A stretch of 45,069 nt of DNA, taken from assembly GCA_024644005.1 (NCBI GenBank), contig JAHELU010000007.1:1-45069 (forward strand). The letters run 5' to 3'. The notes under the pieces are model-generated. The model searched no databases. It was not told where the DNA came from and was given only the letters and a program-made list of their open reading frames with translations. This document shows positions 1 to 8,060 of this stretch, one piece after another. Within the stretch, counting starts at the first letter, position 1. Each line of letters starts with the position of its first letter. The stretch is from Acidimicrobiales bacterium (GTDB lineage Bacteria > Actinomycetota > Acidimicrobiia > Acidimicrobiales > SZUA-35). The translations under genes and the position numbers were made by a program.

Positions 1-344
1 AGCGGGCCGAGCTCCGAACGCAGCGCAGCCACCATCCACCCCGACAGGTAGAGGTAGCGCTTGGCGGTGGTGCCGTGATGCTTCTTGACGGCGATCATCT
101 TCTGCTGACCGATGAAGCCGTGCCAGCAACCGAGGCTCTGGGTGTACTGAGTGCTGTCGGCGTCGTACGCCGCCATGTCCTGTCGCATGATGCCGGCGGT
201 GTAGCGGGCGATGTCGAGACCGGTGGTGAACCGGTTCTGGAGCTTCATCCTGGTGGCGTACTCGGGGCTGATCGCCCCCCATGCCGGACCGTTGCTGTCG
301 CAGAGGGAGGTGAGGGATTCGATGTCGGACAGGTAGCTGGTCAT
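1..344 (-). CDS. aceA: Isocitrate lyase, N-terminal part (gene runs off the left edge)
   Basis: Isocitrate lyase splits isocitrate into glyoxylate and succinate, the first step of the glyoxylate shunt, in the cytoplasm. Only the first 114 codons are here. The read-out includes SLGCWHGFIGQQKMIAVKK and RYLYLSGWMVAALRSELG, which I recognise from the long (about 530-residue) Pseudomonas-type isocitrate lyases rather than the short E. coli type. The ATG at 344-342 is preceded by GGAGG four bases upstream, a strong ribosome site that fixes the start. The gene is divergent from the MerR gene at 611. The active-site KKCGH-type loop lies outside the window, so catalytic competence cannot be checked. 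Confidence 0.88.
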   Translation of the reverse strand, partial: MTSYLSDIESLTSLCDSNGPAWGAISPEYATRMKLQNRFTTGLDIARYTAGIMRQDMAAYDADSTQYTQSLGCWHGFIGQQKMIAVKKHHGTTAKRYLYLSGWMVAALRSELGP

Positions 345-610
345 GATGCCTCCGGTTGGCCCGGTCGCTGGTCCGGGATCAGGTGCGCACGAGCCGCTCG
401 TTCGTGCTTGCACCAATCTTGGGGGCTGCAAGCGGAAGAATCCATTCAGTTCGTCGTCGAAACTAGGTCTACTGCATGGATAAGCGAAAGAACCGCCGTT
501 CTTCGGGCAGGCCGAGCGGCGACGAGGGCCACCGTATCGGCGACATGATCGGCCCGACAGGGCAACGAAACTCGGGGGCTCCGCCCCCAAAAGGTCTAGA
601 TTGAGCGGTG
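345..610. other. Divergent intergenic region, aceA / merR
   Basis: This 266-bp stretch holds no gene I can support. Two structures are visible. An imperfect dyad, AGTT-N9-AACT (448-464), lies where an aceA operator could sit. A perfect hairpin, GGGGGC-TCC-GCCCCC (574-588), is followed by AAAA just ahead of the MerR gene. A 42-codon ATG frame (476-604) has no recognisable product and its -10 match is poor, so it is not called as a gene. Confidence 0.4.
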
Positions 611-1030
611 ATGAGAATCGGTCAGCTGGCGGACCTCGGCGGGGTCTCGACCAAGACGATCCGCTACTACGAGTCGATCGGCCTGCTGGACGAGCCGGGG
701 CGGACCGCTTCGGGTTACCGCGACTACGAGCCGAACACGGTGGAGCGACTGCGGTTCATCCGTGACGCCCAGGCCACCGGCCTCACGCTGTCGGAGATCG
801 CATCGGTGCTGGAGCTCAAGGGAGCCGGCCAGCGCTCCTGCGCCCACACCACGTCGCTGCTGGAACGGCACCTCGACAGCCTCGACCAGCAGATCGAGCG
901 GCTCCAGGCGGCCAGGAGCTCCCTGGTGGAGCTGGCGGAGCGAGCCAGGTCACTCGACCCCGGGACCTGCACGGACCCGAACCGCTGTCAGGTCATCACG
1001 ACCGCCGCCGAGGTGCAGCAGGCCCCCTGA
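611..1030 (+). CDS. MerR-family metal-responsive regulator
   Basis: A 139-residue MerR-family activator, predicted to bind the promoter of the next gene (copA) and twist it open when metal binds. Residues 1-70 are the winged helix-turn-helix (start MRIGQLA, then [13 protein letters not shown] and GYRDY). Residues 80-115 form the antiparallel coiled-coil dimer helix. Candidate metal ligands are Cys77 (RSCAHT), Cys120 and Cys126 (TCTDPNRCQ). Cys77 aligns with the position that is Ser in Cu(I)-sensing CueR and Cys in sensors of divalent metals (ZntR, MerR), so the metal is uncertain. A GTG at 608 is an alternative start; ATG 611 gives the usual family N-terminus. Its partner is the Cu-type ATPase 52 bases downstream. 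Confidence 0.88.
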   Translation: MRIGQLADLGGVSTKTIRYYESIGLLDEPGRTASGYRDYEPNTVERLRFIRDAQATGLTLSEIASVLELKGAGQRSCAHTTSLLERHLDSLDQQIERLQAARSSLVELAERARSLDPGTCTDPNRCQVITTAAEVQQAP

Positions 1031-1044
1031 TGGTGCGCTCGGCC

Positions 1045-1076
1045 TTGACCTTCCAGCCGAATGGAACCTCTATCCT
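1045..1076 (+). promoter_or_regulatory. MerR-type promoter of copA
   Basis: TTGACC (1045-1050) and TATCCT (1071-1076) are 20 bp apart, close to the 19-20 bp over-long spacer characteristic of MerR-activated promoters. Between them lies the dyad TTCCA (1051-1055) / TGGAA (1062-1066). The -10 box ends six bases before the ATG at 1083, so transcription should start on or next to the A of the start codon and the message would be leaderless. Confidence 0.75.
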
Positions 1077-1082
1077 GGAAGC

Positions 1083-3308
1083 ATGACGGCAGTGAACCGA
1101 CAGCGCTCCGACCTCGCCATCGAGGGCATGACCTGCGCCGCCTGCGCCAGCCGGATCCAGGGCGGGCTCTCCGAGCTCGACGGTGTCGACGACGCGCAGG
1201 TCAACTTCGCCACCGGTAGGGCCACGGTGCTCCACGACGAGACGGTGCGTGAGGACGAGTTCCGCCAGGCGATAGAGGGCCTCGGCTACGGACTGCTCGA
1301 CCTCACCGGCGACCGGATCGACCAGGCGGCACAGCGAGACCGGGCCGAGCGCCGGCGGGAGGCCGACCTCCGACGGCGATTCACCGTCGCAGCGGTACTC
1401 TCGGTGCCGACGATGCTGCTGTCGATGGTGCCGGCCATGCGATTCGACGGTTGGGAGTGGGTGGTCGGCGCCCTGGCCACGCCGGTCGTCTTCTGGTCCG
1501 GGTGGTCCTTCCACCGCAATGCCGTTCGCAATCTCCGCCATCGGGCCACCACGATGGACACGCTGGTCTCGATCGGCTCGCTCTCGTCGTGGTTCTGGTC
1601 GGCGGTGGTCCTGGTCTTCGACGTCGCCGACGGGCACATCTACTTCGAGACCGGGGCGGTGATCGTGACCCTGATCCTGCTCGGGAAGTGGCTCGAGCTC
1701 CGGGCCACCCGCCGATCCGGCAACGCGATCCGGGCCCTGGCCGATCTGGGTGCGCCGTCGGCCAAGCTGGAGGACGGTTCCGAGATCCCGGTCGAGGCGC
1801 TGACGGTCGGCACCCGGTTCGTCGTCCGACCCGGTGAGCGCATCGCCACCGACGGACGGGTGGTCGACGGCTCCAGCGCGGTCGACACGTCGATGGTCAC
1901 CGGCGAGCCGGTCCCGGTCGAGGTCTCGGTCGGCGACGAGGTGATCGGGGCCACCATCAACGCCGGCGGTTCGCTGGTGGTGGAGGCCACCAGGGTCGGT
2001 GCCGACACCGCCCTGGCCCAGATCATCGAGCTGGTCGAGCAGGCCCAGGGCAGCAGGGCCGAGGTCCAGCGGCTGGCCGACCGCGTCTCGGCGGTCTTCG
2101 TGCCGCTGGCGATGGCCATCGCCGCCGTCACCCTCATCGGCTGGTTCGTCACCGGTCACGCCGCCAACGAGGCCTTCACCGCCGCAGTGGCGGTACTGAT
2201 CATCGCCTGCCCGTGCGCGCTCGGGCTGGCCACGCCACTCGGCATCATGGTCGGCACCGGCCGCGGCGCGCAGCTCGGCGTGATCATCAAGGGAGGCGAG
2301 GTCCTCGAGGACACGAGGGCCGTCGACGTCATCGTCCTCGACAAGACCGGCACCGTCACCGAAGGGCACATGGAGCTGACCGACGTCGTGGTCCCCGGCG
2401 GGACCGCGGCCGACCGGTCGACCATCCTCGGGCTGGCCGCCTCCCTCGAGGCGCGCTCCGAGCACCCGATCGCAACCGCCATCAGCGACGGGTCGCTCGA
2501 CCACGAGACGGTGGCCGACTTCCGCAACCACCCTGGCCACGGGGTGACCGGGACCGTCGGCGGTGCCGAGGTCCGGGTCGGCCGCCGATTGCTGTTCGAC
2601 CACGTCCCGGACGCCGTCGAGCGGGCCGCCGCGGAGGCTGAGGCCGCCGGTTCGACGGCGGTGCTCGCGGGTCGGGGCCCGACCGCCGAGGCGGTACTGG
2701 TCGTGGCCGACCGGGTGAAGCCCACCTCGGCCGATGCCGTGGCCGCCTTCCACGATCTGGGGCTGTCGGTGACCCTGCTGACCGGCGACAACCGACGGAC
2801 CGCCGAGACGGTCGGAGCCGCCATCGGCGCCGACACCGTGATCGCCGAGGTCCTGCCGGAGGACAAGGCGGCCGAGATCGAGCGGCTGCAGGCCGGCGGT
2901 CGCCGGGTGGCGATGGTCGGTGACGGCATCAACGACGGCCCGGCGCTGGCGAGGGCCGACCTCGGGATCGCGGTCGGAACCGGTACCGACGTCGCCATCG
3001 AGGCCTCCGATCTCACCGTCGTGTCCGGCGACCTTCGGGCGGTGGCGGATGCCATCGCGCTCGCTCGTCGGACCCTGGCGGTCATCCGAGGCAACCTGTT
3101 CTGGGCCTTCGCCTACAACTCGGCGGCCATTCCCCTGGCGGCGTTCGGGATCCTCAACCCGATGATCGCCGCCGGGGCGATGGGATTGTCCTCGCTGTTC
3201 GTGGCCTCGAACAGCCTCAGGCTTCGCCGATTCGCCGGGTACCGGCCGTCCACGGTGCGGAACCGGGCCCAGGCCCCCGACCCGGTCGACGCCCGGGTCG
3301 AGGCCTGA
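1083..3308 (+). CDS. copA: Copper-translocating P1B-type ATPase
   Basis: A 741-residue membrane pump that exports Cu(I) using ATP. It has one N-terminal heavy-metal-associated domain (GMTCAAC, residues 15-21), the transport motif CPC at 376-378, the phosphorylation motif DKTGT beginning at Asp420, an SEHP motif in the nucleotide domain, and the hinge GDGIND near 613-618. The last two membrane helices carry YN...IP and MGLSS...NSLRL, the P1B-1 (copper) signatures. The open frame extends upstream to 762, but that part overlaps merR in another frame. ATG 1083 is chosen because the protein then starts just before the metal domain and directly after the MerR promoter. Cu(I) export is well supported by the pump motifs even though the sensor looks divalent-like. 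Confidence 0.93.
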   Translation: MTAVNRQRSDLAIEGMTCAACASRIQGGLSELDGVDDAQVNFATGRATVLHDETVREDEFRQAIEGLGYGLLDLTGDRIDQAAQRDRAERRREADLRRRFTVAAVLSVPTMLLSMVPAMRFDGWEWVVGALATPVVFWSGWSFHRNAVRNLRHRATTMDTLVSIGSLSSWFWSAVVLVFDVADGHIYFETGAVIVTLILLGKWLELRATRRSGNAIRALADLGAPSAKLEDGSEIPVEALTVGTRFVVRPGERIATDGRVVDGSSAVDTSMVTGEPVPVEVSVGDEVIGATINAGGSLVVEATRVGADTALAQIIELVEQAQGSRAEVQRLADRVSAVFVPLAMAIAAVTLIGWFVTGHAANEAFTAAVAVLIIACPCALGLATPLGIMVGTGRGAQLGVIIKGGEVLEDTRAVDVIVLDKTGTVTEGHMELTDVVVPGGTAADRSTILGLAASLEARSEHPIATAISDGSLDHETVADFRNHPGHGVTGTVGGAEVRVGRRLLFDHVPDAVERAAAEAEAAGSTAVLAGRGPTAEAVLVVADRVKPTSADAVAAFHDLGLSVTLLTGDNRRTAETVGAAIGADTVIAEVLPEDKAAEIERLQAGGRRVAMVGDGINDGPALARADLGIAVGTGTDVAIEASDLTVVSGDLRAVADAIALARRTLAVIRGNLFWAFAYNSAAIPLAAFGILNPMIAAGAMGLSSLFVASNSLRLRRFAGYRPSTVRNRAQAPDPVDARVEA

Positions 3309-3354
3309 CCGATCGAGCCAGGCGAGGACCCGGCTCACCGGCGAACCGATCGCG

Positions 3355-3642
3355 TCAGGCGTCGAGGGCCAACATCCCGCCGGTGAGGTTCACGACATCA
3401 CCGAAGCCGACTGCGGTGAGGTACTCCGCCGCCTGGGTGCTCCGTCCGCCGCTGCGGCACAGGAGGACGACTCGACGATCCCGATCCAGCTCGCCCAGCC
3501 GATGGGGCAGGTCGCCGAGCGGGATGTGGATGGCGCCGGGCAGCATCCCGGTCGCCACCTCGTCCGGCTCGCGGACGTCGACGAGCTGGCCGTCCGACCC
3601 GACCGCTCCTGCGTAGTCGTTCGCCGGATGTTCGCGGTGCAT
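3355..3642 (-). CDS. Single-domain rhodanese
   Basis: A 95-residue single-domain rhodanese (sulfurtransferase). The active-site loop CRSGGRS follows the RRVVLL strand, and the DVREPDE motif marks the N-terminal half, as in GlpE/PspE-type proteins; the catalytic Cys is present. The longer open frame (to 3726) overlaps the peroxiredoxin gene; ATG 3642 has GAGGG seven bases upstream, and that ribosome site lies inside the 3' end of the peroxiredoxin gene, whose stop is 10 bases away. The two are almost surely co-transcribed and coupled. A role in persulfide or thiol repair alongside the peroxiredoxin is inference. Confidence 0.88.
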   Translation of the reverse strand: MHREHPANDYAGAVGSDGQLVDVREPDEVATGMLPGAIHIPLGDLPHRLGELDRDRRVVLLCRSGGRSTQAAEYLTAVGFGDVVNLTGGMLALDA

Positions 3643-3652
3643 CGATGGACCC

Positions 3653-4285
3653 TCAGGCGCTCGGGTCGTCGACGTAGCGGAGGTAGGGCTTGACCTCTTC
3701 CACGTTGGCGAACCGCTCCCTCGCATCTTCTGTCGACATGGCGGGCGAGGCGATGACCCGCTCGCCCTTGTTCCAGTCGACCGGCGTCGACACCTCGTAC
3801 CCTGCGGTCAGCTGGAGGCTGTCGATCACCCGGAGGATCTCGTCGAAGTTCCGGCCGGTCGACTTCGGGTAGGTGAGCATCATCTTGATCTTGTTGTCGG
3901 GGTCGATCACGAAGACCGACCGCACGGTGGAGGTGTCACCCTCACCGGGGTGGATCATGTCGTACAGCTCGGACACGGTCCTGTCCGGGTCGGCGATGAT
4001 CGGGAAGTTGAGCTCGGAGCCGGTGACCTCGCCGATATCAGGGGCCCAGCCACGGTGGTCGTCGATCGAGTCGACCGACAGCGCGATGATCTTGGCGTTC
4101 CGCTCGGCGAAGGCATCCTTCAGGGCCGCAGTGCGGCCGAGCTCGGTGGTGCACACCGGAGTGAAGTCCGCCGGATGGCTGAAGAAGACGGCCCAGGAAC
4201 CGGCCTTCCACTCATGGAAGTCGATCTTGCCGTCGGTCGTGTCTGCGGTGAAGTTCGGGGCCTCATCGCCTAGTCGCAAACTCAT
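3653..4285 (-). CDS. 1-Cys peroxiredoxin (Prx6 type)
   Basis: A 210-residue cytoplasmic peroxidase that reduces peroxides through Cys45 in the PxxxTxxC motif (PADFTPVC). The long C-terminal extension (WNKGE, then YLRYVDD) and the absence of a second conserved resolving Cys match the Prx6/1-Cys group, usually 210-220 residues. ATG 4285 has AGGAGG upstream. First gene of a two-gene operon with the rhodanese. Its promoter region contains the 16-bp palindrome at 4367-4382. The physiological reductant cannot be deduced. Confidence 0.92.
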   Translation of the reverse strand: MSLRLGDEAPNFTADTTDGKIDFHEWKAGSWAVFFSHPADFTPVCTTELGRTAALKDAFAERNAKIIALSVDSIDDHRGWAPDIGEVTGSELNFPIIADPDRTVSELYDMIHPGEGDTSTVRSVFVIDPDNKIKMMLTYPKSTGRNFDEILRVIDSLQLTAGYEVSTPVDWNKGERVIASPAMSTEDARERFANVEEVKPYLRYVDDPSA

Positions 4286-4366
4286 AACCTGTTCCTCCTG
4301 GTTCGGATCGATCCGTGCCGTGCCGGTTCGATCGCTCTCTGTCCGGCAGTGTAGTCTAGTCCTGCA

Positions 4367-4382
4367 AAATGTACGTACATTT
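4367..4382. promoter_or_regulatory. 16-bp perfect palindrome, candidate operator
   Basis: AAATGTACGTACATTT is a perfect 16-bp palindrome, AT-rich against a very GC-rich background, lying between the divergent peroxiredoxin and dehydratase genes. On the minus strand it covers the position expected for the -35 box in front of the TAGACT/TACACT -10 candidates of the peroxiredoxin gene, so a bound repressor would block that promoter. The cognate regulator is not evident nearby. Confidence 0.6.
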
Positions 4383-4435
4383 GCCGAGGACGTGGTCGGG
4401 GCGAGCAGACGACGCCCGGATAGCATGCGGCCAGC

Positions 4436-5458
4436 ATGACTCCTCCCACCGACCGCTCGGGCTCGACCGGCGCTCCCGTCGTGTCGGCGGCCGGCATCGA
4501 GGCGGCGGCGGAGCGCATCGCCGATCACGTCGTCCGAACGCCGCTGCTGCGGTCCGCACCACTGTCGGAGCGGACCGGCGCCACGATCGTGGTCAAGGCC
4601 GAGCACCGCCAGCGGACCGGCAGCTTCAAGATCCGGGGGGCGCTCAACAAAGTGTTCACCCTGCCGGCCGAGACGGCCGCCGCCGGCGTTGTCACCGCCT
4701 CGTCCGGCAATCACGGGATCGGGGTCGCCACCGCCGCCGGCGCCAGGGGCATCGCCTGCACCGTCTACCTCCCGAGCGGCGCATCGCCGGCCAAGGTGGC
4801 GGCCATCGCCCGGCTCGGCGCCACCATCGTCACCGTGGACGGGACCGACACCGCCGAAGCCGAGGCGGCGGCCCGGGCGGCAGCAGTCCAAGGCGGGTTG
4901 GTCTACATCTCGCCGTACAACGACCCGGCGGTGGTGGCCGGACAGGGCACGATCGGGGTCGAGATCACCGAGGACTCGGCCGGCGCCGGCATCGGACCGG
5001 TCGATGCCGTGGTGGTCGCCGTCGGCGGTGGGGGCCTCGTCTCTGGCATCGGCACCTGGATCAAGGACCGGTGGCCGGCGACCGTGCTGGTCGGCGCCTC
5101 ACCGGAGAACGATCGGGCCATGGCGGCATCGGTGGCGGCAGGGTCGATCATCGAGCCCCCGGCCCGGCCGACCTACTCCGACGGCACCGCCGGGGCCGTC
5201 GAGCCGGATGCGATCACGTTCCCACTCTGCCGGGACCTGGTCGATCGCTGGGTGGCGGTCGCCGAGGGCGACATCGCCCGGGCGGTGAGGAACATGATCG
5301 ACGACCACCACGAGCTCGTGGAGGGGTCGGACGGGGTGGCGCTGGCGGCGGCCGAGCGGTACGGGCGGGACCACCCGGGGGCGACGCTGGTGGTCGTGTC
5401 CTGCGGAGCCAACATCTCGTCGGACACGCTGCGCCGCATGCTGGACGAAGCCGACTGA
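4436..5458 (+). CDS. PLP-dependent threonine/serine dehydratase-like enzyme
   Basis: A 340-residue fold-type II PLP enzyme. Lys65 in TGSFKIRGALN is the Schiff-base lysine, SSGNHG binds the substrate carboxylate, and the VGGGGLVSG glycine loop holds the PLP phosphate. There is no C-terminal ACT regulatory domain, so it is the catabolic type (TdcB, serine racemase or EutB-like) rather than feedback-inhibited IlvA. The likely reaction is deamination of Thr/Ser or a related hydroxy amino acid. A TAGCAT box (4421-4426) ends nine bases before the ATG, implying a nearly leaderless message. It precedes astA and astB, so amino-acid catabolism is the natural context. Confidence 0.85.
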   Translation: MTPPTDRSGSTGAPVVSAAGIEAAAERIADHVVRTPLLRSAPLSERTGATIVVKAEHRQRTGSFKIRGALNKVFTLPAETAAAGVVTASSGNHGIGVATAAGARGIACTVYLPSGASPAKVAAIARLGATIVTVDGTDTAEAEAAARAAAVQGGLVYISPYNDPAVVAGQGTIGVEITEDSAGAGIGPVDAVVVAVGGGGLVSGIGTWIKDRWPATVLVGASPENDRAMAASVAAGSIIEPPARPTYSDGTAGAVEPDAITFPLCRDLVDRWVAVAEGDIARAVRNMIDDHHELVEGSDGVALAAAERYGRDHPGATLVVVSCGANISSDTLRRMLDEAD

Positions 5459-5538
5459 TCGGCCGCTCGAGTCCCGGACCCGGACCGGTACCGACGACCC
5501 ACCACGTTCGGCGGCCCGCCAGGCCCTATCTTGACGTC

Positions 5539-5589
5539 ATGCCCGCCATCTCATCCGATGTTCTCTCCACTTCCGAGCACCGGCCGTGA
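5539..5589 (+). CDS. Candidate leaderless mini-ORF coupled to astA
   Basis: A 16-codon frame (MPAISSDVLSTSEHRP) starts exactly six bases after a TATCTT -10 box (5527-5532), the spacing expected for a leaderless start, and stops with a TGA (5587-5589) that overlaps the GTG start of astA (GTGA). astA has no convincing Shine-Dalgarno sequence of its own, so ribosomes finishing the mini-ORF could reinitiate there. Whether the peptide itself matters is unknown. It may be only a translation-delivery device. Confidence 0.45.
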   Translation: MPAISSDVLSTSEHRP

Positions 5590-6629
5590 CCGGAACGGTC
5601 GTGCTCCGGCCGGTCCGCGAGGCCGATGCGGAGGGGATCTGGCGATTGCTGGCCCCGGCCGAGGCCGAGGTGATCGGCATGGCCTCGCTGCCGGCCTCGG
5701 CCGAGGGCGCTGAGCTGATCTGCCGGGACAGCGCCGAGACGGTCGCTGCGCTCGCCACCGGCTCGTTCGAGATGGCAGGAGGCTGTCAGCGGCGGCTGCT
5801 GTTCCTGGCCGAAGACGGAGGCGGCACACCGCTTGGCGTGACCGGCGTGACCTTCAAGCAATCGGTGCCCAACCTCGCCGTCCAGGTGACCACGAGCGAC
5901 GACGGGCAGGGTCTCACCATGTCGAGCTCGTCGGCTCCGTGGACGAGGACCGAGCTCGACTCCACCTTCCTCGGCCCGGGCTCCCGAGGTCGGCGGCTCG
6001 GCACGCTGCTCTCGAGGGGCCGGTTCATGTTCCTCCATCTCGTCGGCAAGCAGATCCCGCCGACGATCGCCTCCCATCTCCGGGGCCGTTTCGACGACGA
6101 CGGATCGGCTCCGTTCTGGCGGTGCTTCGGCGCCCACTTCGCCCCCCAGTGGGCCACGTCCACCGAGGCCGAGGTCGCCCTCACCAGGGATCCGTCGCTC
6201 CTCGACGGGCTCGCCGATCACATGCTGCCGGTCACCGCGCTGGTCCTCGAGTCGCTCGGGCCGGTCAACGCCGCCTCCCTGCCGGCGTTCCACCTGCTCC
6301 GGGCGGAGGGGCTCCGGCCGAACGGCATGTACGACCCGATCGATGGCGGCCCCACATTGGTGGCCGACATCGCCGACACCGTCACCGGCCGGCTCAGGAT
6401 CCACGGTCGGGCCAGGATCGGGGAACCCGGCCCGGTCGACGCACTGGTGTCGATCACGTCCCGGGACGGCTTCAGGGCCACGAGGGCCGATCTCGGTCTG
6501 GACCGGACGGGGCTGATCACGATCGACGAGGCCGCCGCCACCGCCATCGGTGCCGGACCGGACACCCTGCTGGCGGCCGTGCCGCTCGACCCGGCGCCCG
6601 CCTACCGACCGGCCCCGATTCCACGATGA
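5586..6629 (+). CDS. astA: Arginine N-succinyltransferase
   Basis: A 347-residue enzyme that transfers succinyl from succinyl-CoA to arginine, step 1 of the AST arginine-degradation pathway. The segment ELDSTFLGPGSRGRRLG, followed by LLSRGRFMF, matches the acetyl-CoA-binding-like core of AstA (in Proteobacteria ELxxLFLxPxxR...GRLLSRxR), and FWRCFGAHF fits the conserved FW..GxxF block. The GTG start overlaps the stop of the upstream mini-ORF. The stop overlaps the ATG of astB (ATGA), so the two are translationally coupled. The same family includes ornithine-preferring paralogues (AruF/AruG), and the sequence alone does not separate these. Confidence 0.88.
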   Translation: MTGTVVLRPVREADAEGIWRLLAPAEAEVIGMASLPASAEGAELICRDSAETVAALATGSFEMAGGCQRRLLFLAEDGGGTPLGVTGVTFKQSVPNLAVQVTTSDDGQGLTMSSSSAPWTRTELDSTFLGPGSRGRRLGTLLSRGRFMFLHLVGKQIPPTIASHLRGRFDDDGSAPFWRCFGAHFAPQWATSTEAEVALTRDPSLLDGLADHMLPVTALVLESLGPVNAASLPAFHLLRAEGLRPNGMYDPIDGGPTLVADIADTVTGRLRIHGRARIGEPGPVDALVSITSRDGFRATRADLGLDRTGLITIDEAAATAIGAGPDTLLAAVPLDPAPAYRPAPIPR

Positions 6630-7933
6630 CGGCCGAGGTCAACTTCGACGGCCTGGTCGGTCCGACCCACAACTACGCCGGGCTGTCACTCGGGAACCGG
6701 GCCTCGACCGCCAACGCAGGAGCGGTGTCCAGTCCCCGCCGGGCGGCCCGCCAGGGATTGGCCAAGATGCGCCTGTTGGCCGGGCTCGGGCTGGTCCAGG
6801 CGGTGCTGCCGCCCCAGCAGCGTCCCGATCCGGTCGTGCTTCGGCGGCTGGGGTTCCCTGCCGGTACCACCAACACCGATGTGGCCCGAGCCGCTCCGGA
6901 GCTGCTGCCCATCGTGATGTCCGCGTCGTCGATGTGGGCCGCCAACGCCGCCACCGTCTCGCCGTCGGTCGACACCGCCGACGGCCGGGTGCACCTCACC
7001 CCGGCCAACCTCTGCTCGACGACCCACCGCTCGTTCGAGCCGGAACAGACCGCCCGGGCGCTGCGGGCCATCTTCGCCGACCGCACCCGCTTCGAGGTCC
7101 ACGACCCGCTGCCGGCGGCCGCCGCGTTCGCCGACGAGGGGGCGGCCAACCACGGCCGGTTGACCACCGCCCACGACCAGCCGGCGGTGCACGTGTTCGT
7201 GTACGGGCGGGACGCCGACGATCCGGTGGTGGCCCAGCGCTTCCCGCGCCGCCAGTCCCGGCTGGCGGGAGAGCTGATCGCCCGGAGTCATGGCCTGGAC
7301 CCCGCACGGACCCTGTTCGTCCGACAGTCACCGGTCGCCATCGACGCCGGAGCGTTCCACAACGACGTCGTCTCGGTGATCAACGAAGGGGTGCTGCTGG
7401 CCCACGAGCTGGCGTTCGAGGATCGGGCGGCGCTGCTCGACGGCCTCCCCGGCGCGGTCGTCGTCGAGGTCCCGGCGGGTCTCGTGCCGCTCGAGGACGC
7501 GATCTCGTCCTACCTGTTCAACTCCCAGCTGGTCACCCTGCCGGACGGGACGATGACCCTCATCGCCCCGATCGAGGTCGACGAGACGCCATCGACCGCC
7601 GCCTACCTGGCGGCCGCGGTGGCCGACCCCGATCACCCGATCGCGTCGTCCCACACCCTCGATCTCCGTGAGAGCATGCGCAACGGCGGTGGCCCGGCCT
7701 GTCTCCGGCTCAGGGTGGTGATGACCGACGACGAACGCGCCGCCCTCGGCGCCCGGGTCGTGGTCGACGATGGGCTGCTCGACGAGCTCGGCTCCTGGGT
7801 GGAAGCCCACTACCGGGACGAGCTCCGCCCCGAGGACCTCGCCGACCCCCAGCTCGAGCAGGAGACGCTGACCGCCCTCGACGAGCTGACCGCCATGCTC
7901 GGTCTCGGCAACCTCTACGACTTCCAGCGCTGA
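6626..7933 (+). CDS. astB: N-succinylarginine dihydrolase
   Basis: A 435-residue amidinotransferase-fold enzyme that hydrolyses N2-succinylarginine to succinylornithine, CO2 and two NH3, step 2 of the AST pathway. The start EVNFDGLVGPTHNYAGLS is diagnostic. The catalytic triad is visible: Glu171 (DEGAANH), His245 (FHNDVV) and Cys359 (GGPACLRLRV), nearly collinear with E. coli Glu174/His248/Cys365. Length is normal (about 440). ATG 6626 overlaps the astA stop. The later steps (AstC, AstD, AstE) are not in this window, so the pathway is either completed elsewhere or by other enzymes. Confidence 0.94.
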   Translation: MTAEVNFDGLVGPTHNYAGLSLGNRASTANAGAVSSPRRAARQGLAKMRLLAGLGLVQAVLPPQQRPDPVVLRRLGFPAGTTNTDVARAAPELLPIVMSASSMWAANAATVSPSVDTADGRVHLTPANLCSTTHRSFEPEQTARALRAIFADRTRFEVHDPLPAAAAFADEGAANHGRLTTAHDQPAVHVFVYGRDADDPVVAQRFPRRQSRLAGELIARSHGLDPARTLFVRQSPVAIDAGAFHNDVVSVINEGVLLAHELAFEDRAALLDGLPGAVVVEVPAGLVPLEDAISSYLFNSQLVTLPDGTMTLIAPIEVDETPSTAAYLAAAVADPDHPIASSHTLDLRESMRNGGGPACLRLRVVMTDDERAALGARVVVDDGLLDELGSWVEAHYRDELRPEDLADPQLEQETLTALDELTAMLGLGNLYDFQR

Positions 7934-7983
7934 GACCCCGCTCCCCTGATGGGCCCGGGTGTCGACAGGCCGCCGCCCAGCGG

Positions 7984-8060
7984 CGAGTATGACACTCGAA
8001 ATGTCTGCCGAAGCGATGACTGGTGAGTAGATGAGTGGTGAAGTAGATGGCTGGTGAGCA
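7984..8060 (+). repeat. Triplicated start-region repeat before the CoA ligase, with upstream dyad
   Basis: Three near-copies of a 15-16 bp unit (GATGACTGGTGAGTA, GATGAGTGGTGAAGTA, GATGGCTGGTGAG) place ATG codons at 8016, 8031 and 8047. The first two open only 4- and 8-codon frames; the third is the real start of the ligase. The first mini-frame ends TAG directly against the second ATG. Just upstream is the dyad CGAGT-N5-ACTCG (7984-7998), a possible operator. Confidence 0.55.

Noticed and set aside
75-548. Plus-strand 157-codon frame at the left edge
   Set aside because: It lies antisense to the isocitrate lyase gene, whose sequence is unmistakable; its product has no recognisable domain and low-complexity, GC-driven composition.
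476-604. 42-codon basic mini-ORF just before merR, considered as a third leaderless mini-ORF
   Set aside because: The -10 match (CTAGGT) is poor, the stop does not overlap the merR start (gap of several bases), and a hairpin lies within it.
762-1082. Extended N-terminus for CopA
   Set aside because: It would overlap merR completely in another frame and precede the MerR-type promoter; the homology starts after ATG 1083.
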